A program made the translations under genes and the position numbers. From UMGS1307 sp964523005 (GTDB taxonomy: Bacteria > Bacillota > Clostridia > Oscillospirales > CAG-382): 21,482 nt of DNA. The stretch spans positions 1-21,482 of the forward strand of contig CAZFZL010000015.1 of NCBI GenBank assembly GCA_964523005.1, given 5' to 3'. Below, in pieces: positions 6,988 to 14,362 of this stretch (position 1 is the stretch's first letter; each line of letters opens with the position of its first letter). The notes under the pieces are model-generated. The model saw only the letters and a list, made by a program, of their open reading frames with translations. It did not search any database and was not told the DNA's origin.

Positions 6988-8445
6988 ATGTTTAAGAGTG
7001 TATTTACAAGATATATTACTATTTTCGCTCTTATAATCGGCGTAAGCTTTCTCGTTCTTACGCTGATAATCAGCGCTATGCTTAAAAACTACTCCATCGA
7101 ATCAAAGGAGCTGCTTATGCGCAAGGCTGCTCAGAGTACCGAAGAAATAATTGACTTTTTCCGTGATTATCTTGCCGAAGAAAATTTTGATAAAGCACTC
7201 AGCAGGTATAATGACAGAATCACATCCTCAGTCAACGCCAACGCCGAATACTCCGATTCCAATATTTATGTCATAAGCTCGGACGGTACAACGCTCTCAT
7301 CTTCGGATAAAGCTGCGCCCGAGCAATTTCCGTATTCGGTTATTGTGTCCGCGACATCCTCACAGAGTCTATACCTGTTAGGTGATCTGGGTGTGTTTCC
7401 CGAGGTCAGGAGCAATTATTTGCGAATCCTGTACTCATCAGACGGTGATCTCGACGGAATTATTATCGTATCCTCAGCTTCAGTAAGCGAAAACATCCTT
7501 ACGTCCCGAATGACAAGCATCATCATCGCTGCCTCGCTGTGGATTTTTCTCGCCGCTCTGCTTTCTGTGTATAATCTGAGCAAAAAAATATCCGAACCGC
7601 TCAACGAGATCAGCGAAGCCGCGAAGAAATTTTCAGTCGGTGATTTTGATGTTCGCGTTAAAGTATACGGCAAGGACGAAATTGCTGAGCTCGCAACGGC
7701 TTTTAATACTATGGCTGAATCGCTCGCACACCTTGAGCAGATGCGTACGACGTTCATAGCCAACATATCGCATGACCTGCGAACACCGATGACCTCTATA
7801 TCGGGATTTGTTGACGGAATTATCGACGGTACTATTCCGCCTGAAAAGCATGGCTATTATCTCAACATCATATCAGCGGAAGCGCGCAGGCTGTCCAGGC
7901 TTATCAATTCAATTCTTGAAGTTTCAAAGCTCGAATCAAAAGCACGCAAGCTCTCTCCTTCAATATATAATCTTTCCGAACAGACACGTGAAATACTGAT
8001 TTCATTTGAACAGAAGATAACGACAAAGCATATAGACATATCTTTTGAATGCGGAAGCGAGGATCTTTTCGTGTATGCAGACCGTGATGCGATGCATCAG
8101 GTTACATACAATATACTTGATAATGCTGTTAAATTCACCAATGAGAACGGTCAGATAACTCTGCGACTCGAAACGATCCTTCAAAAAAAGCGCAAGGTAC
8201 GCATCACTGTCCGAAATACCGGTCAAGGAATTTCGGAAGAAGATCTGCCATATGTATTCGAACGGTTTTATAAAACAGATCGCTCACGCGGGCTTGATAA
8301 AAGCGGCATGGGGCTCGGATTGTATATTGTAAAGGCGATTGTCACACAGCACGGCGAAGATATCAAGGTGAATTCTAAATCAGGTGAGTATTGCGAGTTT
8401 ACATGGACTATCCCCTTTTCCGGCGAAAACGGAAAACGACAATGA
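6988..8445 (+). CDS. Membrane sensor histidine kinase (HAMP-HisKA-HATPase)
   Basis: 485 residues; ATG 6988 with GGAAGGG seven bases upstream. TM1 is about 8-31, an extracytoplasmic sensor region of about 140 residues covers 32-174, and TM2 is about 176-197. HAMP covers about 198-250. HisKA contains the phosphorylated H262 in SHDLRTPMTS, and the HATPase_c domain has the N box LDNAVKF, the G1 box DxGxGIS-like NTGQGIS, the F box YVFERFYKTDRS and the G2 box GMGLGLYI. The sensor region has no Cys pair and no recognisable PAS signature, so the signal is unknown. It is the partner of the response regulator just upstream. The protease HtrA gene follows 101 bases later, which points to an envelope-stress role (inference). 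Confidence 0.95.
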   Translation: MFKSVFTRYITIFALIIGVSFLVLTLIISAMLKNYSIESKELLMRKAAQSTEEIIDFFRDYLAEENFDKALSRYNDRITSSVNANAEYSDSNIYVISSDGTTLSSSDKAAPEQFPYSVIVSATSSQSLYLLGDLGVFPEVRSNYLRILYSSDGDLDGIIIVSSASVSENILTSRMTSIIIAASLWIFLAALLSVYNLSKKISEPLNEISEAAKKFSVGDFDVRVKVYGKDEIAELATAFNTMAESLAHLEQMRTTFIANISHDLRTPMTSISGFVDGIIDGTIPPEKHGYYLNIISAEARRLSRLINSILEVSKLESKARKLSPSIYNLSEQTREILISFEQKITTKHIDISFECGSEDLFVYADRDAMHQVTYNILDNAVKFTNENGQITLRLETILQKKRKVRITVRNTGQGISEEDLPYVFERFYKTDRSRGLDKSGMGLGLYIVKAIVTQHGEDIKVNSKSGEYCEFTWTIPFSGENGKRQ

Positions 8446-8468
8446 TTTTCACTGACAATTCATAAAAA

Positions 8469-8512
8469 GTATACATTCACAACATCGTGCTGTAAAAAAA
8501 CACCTTTATAAT
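8469..8512 (+). promoter_or_regulatory. Candidate regulated promoter of htrA
   Basis: TATAAT at 8507-8512 has no acceptable -35 box at 16-19 bases upstream, which suggests activator dependence or readthrough from the kinase gene. GTATACATTCAC (8469-8480) is, when reversed, a 9/12 match to the repeats in the response-regulator leader. TTCAC (8448) and TTCAT (8459) lie 11 bases apart just before it, a spacing used by OmpR/PhoB proteins. This reading is tentative. Confidence 0.4.
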
Positions 8513-8546
8513 AGCATCATCAAATAAAGGATTGAGGCATGGATTT

Positions 8547-9962
8547 ATGGAAAACAATGAATTCAACAAAACAGACGACAACGCCGAGCAGGCATCTTTT
8601 CCGGATACGCCTGAAATGCAGTCACAGGAAATCACTCAGTCAGACGTAAAAGCCGACTCGGTCGATGAAGACATACACATAAACGAAGCCGATTCACATG
8701 CTCACGCTGACAACAGCGGAGAATACACCTATGAATGGAATGACGGTGCTCCTGAAATAAAGCAAAGCATTTCGTCGCAGACCGAGGTGTTAAGAGTACC
8801 CGAGAAGCACAGGCGAGGGCTCCAGGTCTTCGCAGCGATCATTACAACGATCTGCGTTTTCAGCCTTATGGCTTTGTCATATCTTCTTATTGGTCTATAC
8901 AGAAGCGGAACCGATGAAAGTGATTCGGGAACAAACAAGGTAAACGCAACGAGCGGTGCAGATGTAGAAAAGATTGTCGGTGTGACTGAAAGCACCGGCT
9001 CTAAGCTTTCACTCAGCGATATCTACAAAAAGCTTGAAAACTCCTGTGTGAGCATCCTGAGCAATTATTCATCCGGCAGTGGGTACAGCAAATCGACCGG
9101 TACCTCACTCGGAAGTGGTTTTATTATCACGACTGACGGATATATAGTTACAAACCATCACGTAATAGAAGATACGACCGGGCTGACGGTAGTTATGTAT
9201 GACGGAACTGAGTATAAAGCAGAGCTTATCGCAAGCAACGCCGCTTCAGATCTTGCTGTCATAAAGATTGAAGGAACTTTCACGCCTGTTGAGCTCGGTG
9301 ACAGCAGTGCACTTGAAGTCGGTGATTTTGCATGTGCAATCGGAACACCGTCAAGTCTTGAATTTGCCGGTACAATGACCTACGGGATCGTATCCGCTAT
9401 CAACCGCAGTGTTTCCATCACCAATTCCTACGGCACTGTTGTAAAAACCATGACGCTCATACAAACTGATGCTACCTTGAACCCCGGCAACAGCGGAGGC
9501 CCGTTGATAAACATGTACGGACAAGTCGTAGGTATAAATACACTTAAGCTTTCCGACAAATATGAAGGTGTTGGCTTCTCTATTCCGATGAGCGGAGCTA
9601 TTGATATTATTAATTCTCTGATAGCCGGTGAAGATCCCGACATATCGGCTGTTACTACAAGCGCTGCGTATCTCGGCATCACCGCGGAGACCATCACCGA
9701 ATCGACCTCGTCTCATTACGGTGTACCGAAAGGTGTTCTTGTATACCAGATCGAATCAAACGGCTCTGCATACAAAGCAGGACTTCGCAGAGGCGATATA
9801 ATAGTAGCGTTCGACGGTACTGATATCACATCCTCCAGCGAGCTTACGGCGCTTCTTGGCAAAAAAAAGGCCGGCGACGAGGTGACGATCAAGGTATACA
9901 GAGATTCGAACAGCAGCGAATATCACGAATTTACCTTCATTCTCGATGCGAGATCAGAATAA
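8547..9962 (+). CDS. htrA: Membrane-anchored HtrA/DegP-like serine protease with PDZ domain
   Basis: 471 residues. A Glu/Asp-rich cytoplasmic N-terminus (1-88) precedes one TM helix (about 93-118), so the protease faces outward. The trypsin-like domain carries H205 (TNHHVI), D235 (ASDLAVIK) and S316 (NPGNSGGPL), the complete triad. A single PDZ domain fills about 385-470 (GVLVYQIESNGSAYKAGLRRGDIIVAFDG). This is the Gram-positive HtrA layout, which degrades or refolds damaged exported proteins. ATG 8547 is chosen for its GAGG at 8534-8537; an in-frame TTG at 8532 would include that site in the coding region. It lies downstream of a two-component pair and ends at its own terminator, as in the CssRS-HtrA arrangement of Bacillus. 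Confidence 0.95.
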   Translation: MENNEFNKTDDNAEQASFPDTPEMQSQEITQSDVKADSVDEDIHINEADSHAHADNSGEYTYEWNDGAPEIKQSISSQTEVLRVPEKHRRGLQVFAAIITTICVFSLMALSYLLIGLYRSGTDESDSGTNKVNATSGADVEKIVGVTESTGSKLSLSDIYKKLENSCVSILSNYSSGSGYSKSTGTSLGSGFIITTDGYIVTNHHVIEDTTGLTVVMYDGTEYKAELIASNAASDLAVIKIEGTFTPVELGDSSALEVGDFACAIGTPSSLEFAGTMTYGIVSAINRSVSITNSYGTVVKTMTLIQTDATLNPGNSGGPLINMYGQVVGINTLKLSDKYEGVGFSIPMSGAIDIINSLIAGEDPDISAVTTSAAYLGITAETITESTSSHYGVPKGVLVYQIESNGSAYKAGLRRGDIIVAFDGTDITSSSELTALLGKKKAGDEVTIKVYRDSNSSEYHEFTFILDARSE

Positions 9963-9967
9963 CAGTT

Positions 9968-9999
9968 CGGGCTGCATTGTGTAATGCAGCCCGATTTTT
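9968..9999 (+). terminator. Terminator of htrA
   Basis: CGGGCTGCATT (9968-9978), GTGT loop, AATGCAGCCCG (9983-9993): a perfect 11-bp stem followed by ATTTTTA. The inner arms (GGGCTGCAT/ATGCAGCCC) are the same as in the terminator at 4841. Confidence 0.9.
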
Positions 10000-10005
10000 A
10001 CAAAT

Positions 10006-10035
10006 AAAAAAAGCCCGTTCAAACTCGGGCTTTTT
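10006..10035 (-). terminator. Terminator of tRNA-Val(GAC)
   Basis: On the minus strand AAAAGCCCG, 8-base loop, CGGGCTTTTTTT follows straight after the encoded CCA of the tRNA (stem 10012-10017 with 10026-10031 on the plus strand). It is symmetric enough to work both ways and backs onto the htrA terminator. Confidence 0.85.
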
Positions 10036-10111
10036 TGGTGGATGTTAAGGAACTCGAATCCCTGACCACTCGCACGTCAAGCGAGTGCTCTACCAACTGA
10101 GCTAAACATCC
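10036..10111 (-). tRNA. tRNA-Val(GAC)
   Basis: Minus strand, 76 bases with encoded CCA. Acceptor GGATGTT pairs with AACATCC; D arm GCTC..GAGC. The anticodon stem CTCGC/GCGAG closes the loop TTGACGT, giving anticodon GAC. The T arm AGGGA-TTCGAGT-TCCTT has one G-U pair. It reads GUC and GUU. All arms pair, so I expect it to be functional. Confidence 0.96.
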
Positions 10112-10142
10112 GTATTTACGCTGCTCATCGGCAACAAGAACA

Positions 10143-10170
10143 ATTATACACGAATAATTCTTTTTGTCAA
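10143..10170 (-). promoter_or_regulatory. Sigma-A promoter of tRNA-Val(GAC)
   Basis: On the minus strand: TTGACA (10170-10165), 16-base spacer, TATAAT (10148-10143). The start point would be about 25 bases upstream of the mature tRNA 5' end. Confidence 0.85.
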
Positions 10171-10221
10171 TAGTAAATTCAAGTTTTTTCGAAAAGAAAC
10201 ATAAAAAAAGCATATTGCCTA

Positions 10222-10250
10222 TTGCAATTTTTCACATATTGTTGTAGAAT
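10222..10250 (+). promoter_or_regulatory. Sigma-A promoter of efp
   Basis: TTGCAA (10222-10227), 17-base spacer, TAGAAT (10245-10250), about 50 bases before the efp start codon. The leader is short and shows no riboswitch-like folding that I can see. Confidence 0.7.
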
Positions 10251-10300
10251 ATATTGAATGATAGTTTTCATCCCTTAATCGGGAGATCGGAGGATTCTTT

Positions 10301-10858
10301 ATGGTATCAGCAGGTGAATTCAGAAACGGATTAACCTTTGAGATGGACGGCAATGTAATGCAGGTCATCGAATTTCAACATGTCAAGCCCGGCAAAGGTG
10401 CGGCATTTGTACGTACGAAGCTCAGAAATGTCATTTCCGGCGCAGTGCTCGAACGTACATTTAACCCTACGGATAAGTATCCGCCAGCAGTTGTAGAGCG
10501 CAAGGATATGCAGTATCTGTATAACGACAGTGATCTTTATTATTTTATGGATCTGGAAACGTACGAGCAGATTCCGATCAACTCGGATAAGCTAGACAGT
10601 AATTTCAAGTTCGTGAAGGAAAACATGAACTGCAGGATTGCTTCTTTTAAAGGCTCCGTATTCGCCGTTGAGCCGCCGATGTTCGTTGAGCTTGAGGTCA
10701 CGAAGACCGAACCCGGTGTCAGAGGTGATACAGCCACGAACGCACTCAAGCCCGCAGTGCTTGAGACCGGAGTGGAAATCAGAGTTCCTATGTTTATAAA
10801 TGAAGGTGACGTACTTAAGATCGATACCCGTACGTCTGAGTATCTCGAAAGAGTATAA
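10301..10858 (+). CDS. efp: Elongation factor P
   Basis: 185 residues, the normal length, in three beta-barrel domains (KOW-like about 1-63, OB about 65-127, C-terminal OB about 128-185). The modification loop is HVKPGKGAAFVR with Lys at position 32, the residue that carries 5-aminopentanol in Bacillus EF-P. This makes an arginine- or beta-lysine-type (EarP/EpmA) system unlikely, though no modification gene is in view. EF-P binds the ribosome between the P and E sites and relieves stalling at consecutive prolines. ATG 10301 has GGAGG nine bases upstream. The zinc-ribbon gene follows after 17 bases with its own binding site, so the two should form one transcript. Confidence 0.98.
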   Translation: MVSAGEFRNGLTFEMDGNVMQVIEFQHVKPGKGAAFVRTKLRNVISGAVLERTFNPTDKYPPAVVERKDMQYLYNDSDLYYFMDLETYEQIPINSDKLDSNFKFVKENMNCRIASFKGSVFAVEPPMFVELEVTKTEPGVRGDTATNALKPAVLETGVEIRVPMFINEGDVLKIDTRTSEYLERV

Positions 10859-10875
10859 GTAAAAAGGAGAAAGAC

Positions 10876-11307
10876 ATGAATATTTCAGAAAAAGCTTCTT
10901 ATCTCAAGGGACTCCTTGACGGAATGAAATTTGACAAGACCACGGATGAAGGAAAGCTGTTTTACGCCATAGCCGATCTTCTTGAAGACATAAGTGCTAC
11001 AGTTCTTGATCTTGATGATGAACAGGCACTTACGAACGAATACCTTGAGGAACTCGACAGCGATCTCGGTGAGCTTGAAGAAGATTATTACGGCTGCGAA
11101 TGCTGTGATGACGACTGCTGTGAAGAGTGTGGCGATGAATGCTGCTGCACCGAAGAAGATGAAGAAGATGACGGTGATGAAGATGACGATAATGCCGATT
11201 TCTTCGAAGCCGTATGTCCGCACTGCAAAGAGACCATATACGTTGACAGTACACTCAAGGGCGAGGAAATCGTTTGTCCCAACTGCGAAAAGTCTTTCAA
11301 ACAGTAA
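10876..11307 (+). CDS. CD1247-type N-terminal domain protein with zinc ribbon
   Basis: 143 residues. The N-terminal helical domain (1-70; YLKGLLDGMKFD, EGKLFYAIADLLEDI) resembles the CD1247 N-terminal domain that many Clostridia carry near efp. A Cys/Asp/Glu-rich linker follows, with nine Cys between 74 and 91, then a run of acidic residues (92-106). A C-terminal zinc ribbon has C114-x2-C117 and C134-x2-C137. The function of the family is unknown; DNA, RNA or protein binding through the ribbon is only a guess. Strong AAGGAGA site before ATG 10876. The linkage to efp suggests a part in translation or cell physiology common to the phylum. Confidence 0.85.
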   Translation: MNISEKASYLKGLLDGMKFDKTTDEGKLFYAIADLLEDISATVLDLDDEQALTNEYLEELDSDLGELEEDYYGCECCDDDCCEECGDECCCTEEDEEDDGDEDDDNADFFEAVCPHCKETIYVDSTLKGEEIVCPNCEKSFKQ

Positions 11308-11322
11308 TCATTTTATCAAAAC

Positions 11323-11353
11323 AAAATCGCGGGCGTTGAGCCCGCGATTTTTC
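11323..11353. terminator. Bidirectional terminator between the efp unit and the smpB operon
   Basis: AAAATCGCGGGC (11323-11334), GTTGA loop, GCCCGCGATTTTT (11340-11352): a perfect 12-bp stem with A and T runs on both sides. It serves two convergent transcription units. Confidence 0.92.
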
Positions 11354-11363
11354 ATGTAAATAA

Positions 11364-11819
11364 TCAGTCAGCGTTTCTGAGCGCCCTGTCGGCCTCTCTG
11401 AGCGCTGTTTTTTTTGCTTCGGTTTCCCTCTTGTCATAAAGCTTTTTGCCGCGGCAAAGCCCTATCTGAACCTTTACCCACTGTCTTTCAAAATACATCG
11501 AAAGCGGGATTATCGAATATCCCTGCCGTCCGACGAGTCCGAAAAGTCTCAGGATCTCTTTTTTGTGCATGAGCAGTCTACGGTCTCTGCGCGGTTCGCG
11601 ATTGAAGATATTGCCCTTCTCGTAAGGGCTGATATGAGCGCCGCACAAATAAAGCGTACCTTTTCTTATTGAGCAATACGAATCCTTGAGATTTACTGCA
11701 CCGGCGCGAAGCGATTTCACTTCGGTACCGCACAGCTCTATCCCAGCTTCAAACGTTTCGTCAACAAAATAGTCGTGGTATGCTTTTTTGTTTTGCGTTA
11801 TCGTCTTTTTATCGGTCAT
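11364..11819 (-). CDS. smpB: SsrA-binding protein
   Basis: 151 residues, full length. The sequence runs from KKAYHDYFVDETFEAGIEL through GTEVKSLRAGAVNLKDSY to the basic C-terminal tail (LCRGKKLYDKRETEAKKTALREADR), which enters the empty mRNA channel. SmpB binds tmRNA (ssrA) and delivers it to stalled ribosomes for trans-translation. Start ATG 11819 has AAGGAGAG just upstream. It is the last gene of a five-gene operon, 14 bases after the thioesterase, and ends at the shared terminator. No ssrA gene is visible in the window, although it is often near smpB elsewhere. Confidence 0.98.
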   Translation of the reverse strand: MTDKKTITQNKKAYHDYFVDETFEAGIELCGTEVKSLRAGAVNLKDSYCSIRKGTLYLCGAHISPYEKGNIFNREPRRDRRLLMHKKEILRLFGLVGRQGYSIIPLSMYFERQWVKVQIGLCRGKKLYDKRETEAKKTALREADRALRNAD

Positions 11820-11833
11820 ACCGCTCTCCTTTT

Positions 11834-12547
11834 TTACTGTTGATCGCCGAAATATCCGATACGTGCCGTAAACGCCGTTGAGCCTTCGCTGTTGATCATA
11901 CGCGCCGAATAGCCGTCTTCATTATCGTCGTATTCAAGATCAAATAATTCACCGAGCCTCATCTCGTTGACATAATGCAGATCAGCTTCGCATATATCGC
12001 ACTGCTTTTGAGCATAATCGCCCATTATATCAATGTATACGGTATTGTTAAGATGCGCGTTTTCATCGAGCATCGAATAGAGAACGCTTCCCTTTACTGT
12101 TCTTTTGAAGGCTGCTTTGTCCGGTGCGAGGACGTTGCATCTTACACAACTCTCGCGCTGTACGTTTTCGATATCCCATTTAAGTGCCGACGGGCGGCAG
12201 AGCTTTCGTGTTTTATAATTTATGAGGACCCACTGTGTGCTTGCGCCGCCGATGAGCTGACCGTCGATAGAAAATTCGTAATCGCGAAAGAATGAAAGCC
12301 CTCTGATAAAATGCTGCCACGTAGTAACGGTTATCTCTTCACCGCACCGTACAGGTCTGAAAAGCTTCACGGAGGAGCGCACGAGAACAAATACAATTCC
12401 CGTTTCGCGCATCGCATTATAAGTAGCGCCCTTGTTGTCGCAATCGATCCTTGCGGACTGCTGCATGAATTTCAAAAGAGAGGAAAAGCGCATCGTACTG
12501 CGCGGATTGGTGTCAAAACTTGTTACGTTATATTTTTCTGTTGTCAT
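11834..12547 (-). CDS. Acyl-ACP thioesterase (double hotdog)
   Basis: 237 residues with two tandem hotdog folds (about 1-130 and 140-237). The catalytic motif NAHLNNTVY places N163 and H165 where plant FatA/FatB and bacterial relatives have the essential Asn-x-His. E200 or a nearby acidic residue would be the third member (less certain). Such enzymes release free fatty acids from acyl carrier protein in the cytoplasm; the preferred chain length cannot be read from sequence. The ATG overlaps the TGA of the Xer gene by four bases (ATGA), a sign of translational coupling. It is flanked by smpB and the recombinase, so context adds little about its job. Confidence 0.92.
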   Translation of the reverse strand: MTTEKYNVTSFDTNPRSTMRFSSLLKFMQQSARIDCDNKGATYNAMRETGIVFVLVRSSVKLFRPVRCGEEITVTTWQHFIRGLSFFRDYEFSIDGQLIGGASTQWVLINYKTRKLCRPSALKWDIENVQRESCVRCNVLAPDKAAFKRTVKGSVLYSMLDENAHLNNTVYIDIMGDYAQKQCDICEADLHYVNEMRLGELFDLEYDDNEDGYSARMINSEGSTAFTARIGYFGDQQ

Positions 12548-13542
12548 TTGTTCTTTTTCTTTGATAGCGGATTTGAGTCCATAGCCCTTTGTAATGTTTC
12601 GTCCGACAGATGAGTATATATCTGTGTTGTGTTTAGCTGTTCATGACCGAGTATATCTTTCAACGCACGAACGTCAACGTGACCGCTCTCATACATCAGC
12701 GTCGCCGCCGTATGTCTGAGTTTATGCGTGGAAAAGCCGCGGTTGCCGAGCCCTGCAGCGCGAAGATGTTTGTCAACGATATGCTGTACTGTCTGTCTGC
12801 ATACTCTGAGGCCTCTGGAGCTTAAAAACAGCGCGTCTTTATCTTTTATGCTTACTTTATAGTCCTTAAAAAAAGACTTCTCACGAACCTTAAGATAAGC
12901 CGTAAGCGATTCTCTGCACGCTTCGTTAAGATAGATAACGCGCATCTTACTGCCCTTGCCCTTTACAGTAAGGCGCGACATATCATCTCTTATATCCTGG
13001 AGATTGATCCCCACAAGTTCACCGAGACGCATCCCGCAGTTCAGGAAGAACGTAAGGATACAGTAATCCCGCTGATACGTCTGGCTTCCGCTGTCAACAC
13101 TGTCGAGCAATACTACCGCTTCATCGAGCGTAAGATACTTCGGGAGCGCCTGCCTTATACTCGGTGAATCGACGTTCTTAACGGGGTCTACGTTTATCGT
13201 ACGGCTCTTGACGTTGTGATACTTATAGAATGACTTGATTGCTGAAAGCCTTCTGGCGCGTGCCGCCGCTCCGTTGGAACGGTTTTGAGCAAGATACATC
13301 AGGTATTCGTAGATCTCTTCCGTCTTGACTGATGCGATAAGATCGCAGTCAACGCTTTCAAGAGAAACCGATGGCATTTCAGACAAATCCATTCCGTCGC
13401 GTGAGGCTATGAGAAATCTGAAAAAAGATTTCAGGTCGTGCTCATACTGATATACCGTAAGCTGCGAACGGTTCTGGATCGTCCGTTTGTAGGAAAGAAA
13501 CGACCGTATTACTTCAGGAGTAAAACTATCAGTCGTAGACAT
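12544..13542 (-). CDS. Tyrosine recombinase of XerC/XerD type
   Basis: 332 residues. An N-terminal SAM-like DNA-binding domain (about 8-115) precedes the catalytic domain with the complete set R172 (GMRLGEL), K196 (VKGKGSK), H273 and R276 (HKLRH), H300 (ILGH) and nucleophile Y309 (TQIYTH). It is about 30 residues longer than typical XerC/D, mainly from an insertion near 48-70 and a basic tail. Its place inside a housekeeping operon, with no integrase partners, attachment sites or phage genes, favours chromosome dimer resolution over a mobile element. ATG 13542 has GAGGG eight bases upstream and overlaps the preceding gene by 14 bases. XerC versus XerD cannot be decided here. Confidence 0.93.
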   Translation of the reverse strand: MSTTDSFTPEVIRSFLSYKRTIQNRSQLTVYQYEHDLKSFFRFLIASRDGMDLSEMPSVSLESVDCDLIASVKTEEIYEYLMYLAQNRSNGAAARARRLSAIKSFYKYHNVKSRTINVDPVKNVDSPSIRQALPKYLTLDEAVVLLDSVDSGSQTYQRDYCILTFFLNCGMRLGELVGINLQDIRDDMSRLTVKGKGSKMRVIYLNEACRESLTAYLKVREKSFFKDYKVSIKDKDALFLSSRGLRVCRQTVQHIVDKHLRAAGLGNRGFSTHKLRHTAATLMYESGHVDVRALKDILGHEQLNTTQIYTHLSDETLQRAMDSNPLSKKKNK

Positions 13543-14356
13543 ATTTAATGCCCTCTATCGCAATAATTCTGACATCGGTGCCATCAACGGTTACAGTATA
13601 CATAAGCGGCCGCACTTCTTTTGAACCGATATCACTTCTGAATGTACCGTTGTTGTAGAGTATCTTATACCTGACCTCATAAAACTCATATGTTATACTG
13701 CTGTCAGCGGAATCAGTCTGCGATTCGACAAATCTAACATCTATGTCATAGATTTTCTGCATAGTGAATTCAGCGGGAAGCTTGTTTTCATCATAGCGTG
13801 AAAGATCGAAGAACGTCCTGTACTTCCCGGCATCACCGTTTACGATAGATTCAAAATAACTGCAGAAAAAATACACTGCGCTTCGGTATTCCGCTGTATT
13901 GCCATCATTGATCAACGCGCTCGTACCGTTCTCAGTATAGTACACCTCACGGGTCTTATTCATATAGGTAGGATCGTCAAAAATATTTTCTGTATAATCT
14001 ACCGGATAGAGAAAGATGTGATCTGATTCCTCTACGGGAGCAAACCACTCCTGCAAAGCAGGCAACAGTAGAACCACCGTACCGCATACAACGAGCACCG
14101 CCGCGGCGATGATCGCAGCACGGAGCAGCTTCTGCTTTTTGGTAAGCGGAGCTTTATTCTCTTTGCTTTTATGCTTTGCAGATAGCGTAAGCTTACGCGC
14201 GTCGGAAAGCTTTCGTTTACCGGCGCGTTTTTGTTCTTTCAATTCGGCTTTCTGAGCTTTTTGCTGCAGCTTATGCTCTTTGAGCATTTCCTTTTTTGAC
14301 GGGAGCGTTATCTTCCCTGACTTGATCTGGTTTTCTTCGGGTTTTTTATTTGACAT
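13529..14356 (-). CDS. Hypothetical one-TM protein with basic N-terminus and extracytoplasmic domain
   Basis: 275 residues. Residues 1-78 are extremely rich in Lys and Arg and probably helical. One TM helix follows (about 79-98), then about 175 residues outside the membrane. The outer part (SAVYFFCSYFESIVNGDAGKY, FYEVRYKILYNNGTF) has the look of an NTF2-like alpha+beta fold, but I cannot name a family. No clear ribosome binding site precedes ATG 14356; the upstream gene ends only six bases before, so it may rely on coupling. It overlaps xer by 14 bases. Function unknown. Confidence 0.8.
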   Translation of the reverse strand: MSNKKPEENQIKSGKITLPSKKEMLKEHKLQQKAQKAELKEQKRAGKRKLSDARKLTLSAKHKSKENKAPLTKKQKLLRAAIIAAAVLVVCGTVVLLLPALQEWFAPVEESDHIFLYPVDYTENIFDDPTYMNKTREVYYTENGTSALINDGNTAEYRSAVYFFCSYFESIVNGDAGKYRTFFDLSRYDENKLPAEFTMQKIYDIDVRFVESQTDSADSSITYEFYEVRYKILYNNGTFRSDIGSKEVRPLMYTVTVDGTDVRIIAIEGIKYVYD

Positions 14357-14362
14357 TATTTT

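Noticed and set aside
10019..10213. Short minus-strand frame with a CLAQLVEHS-like product
   Set aside because: This is the typical false translation of a tRNA gene; the tRNA-Val(GAC) explains it.
12544..13542. Tyrosine recombinase as the integrase of a mobile element
   Set aside because: It sits inside a housekeeping operon with coupled neighbours; no attachment-site repeats, excisionase, phage genes or composition change are seen.
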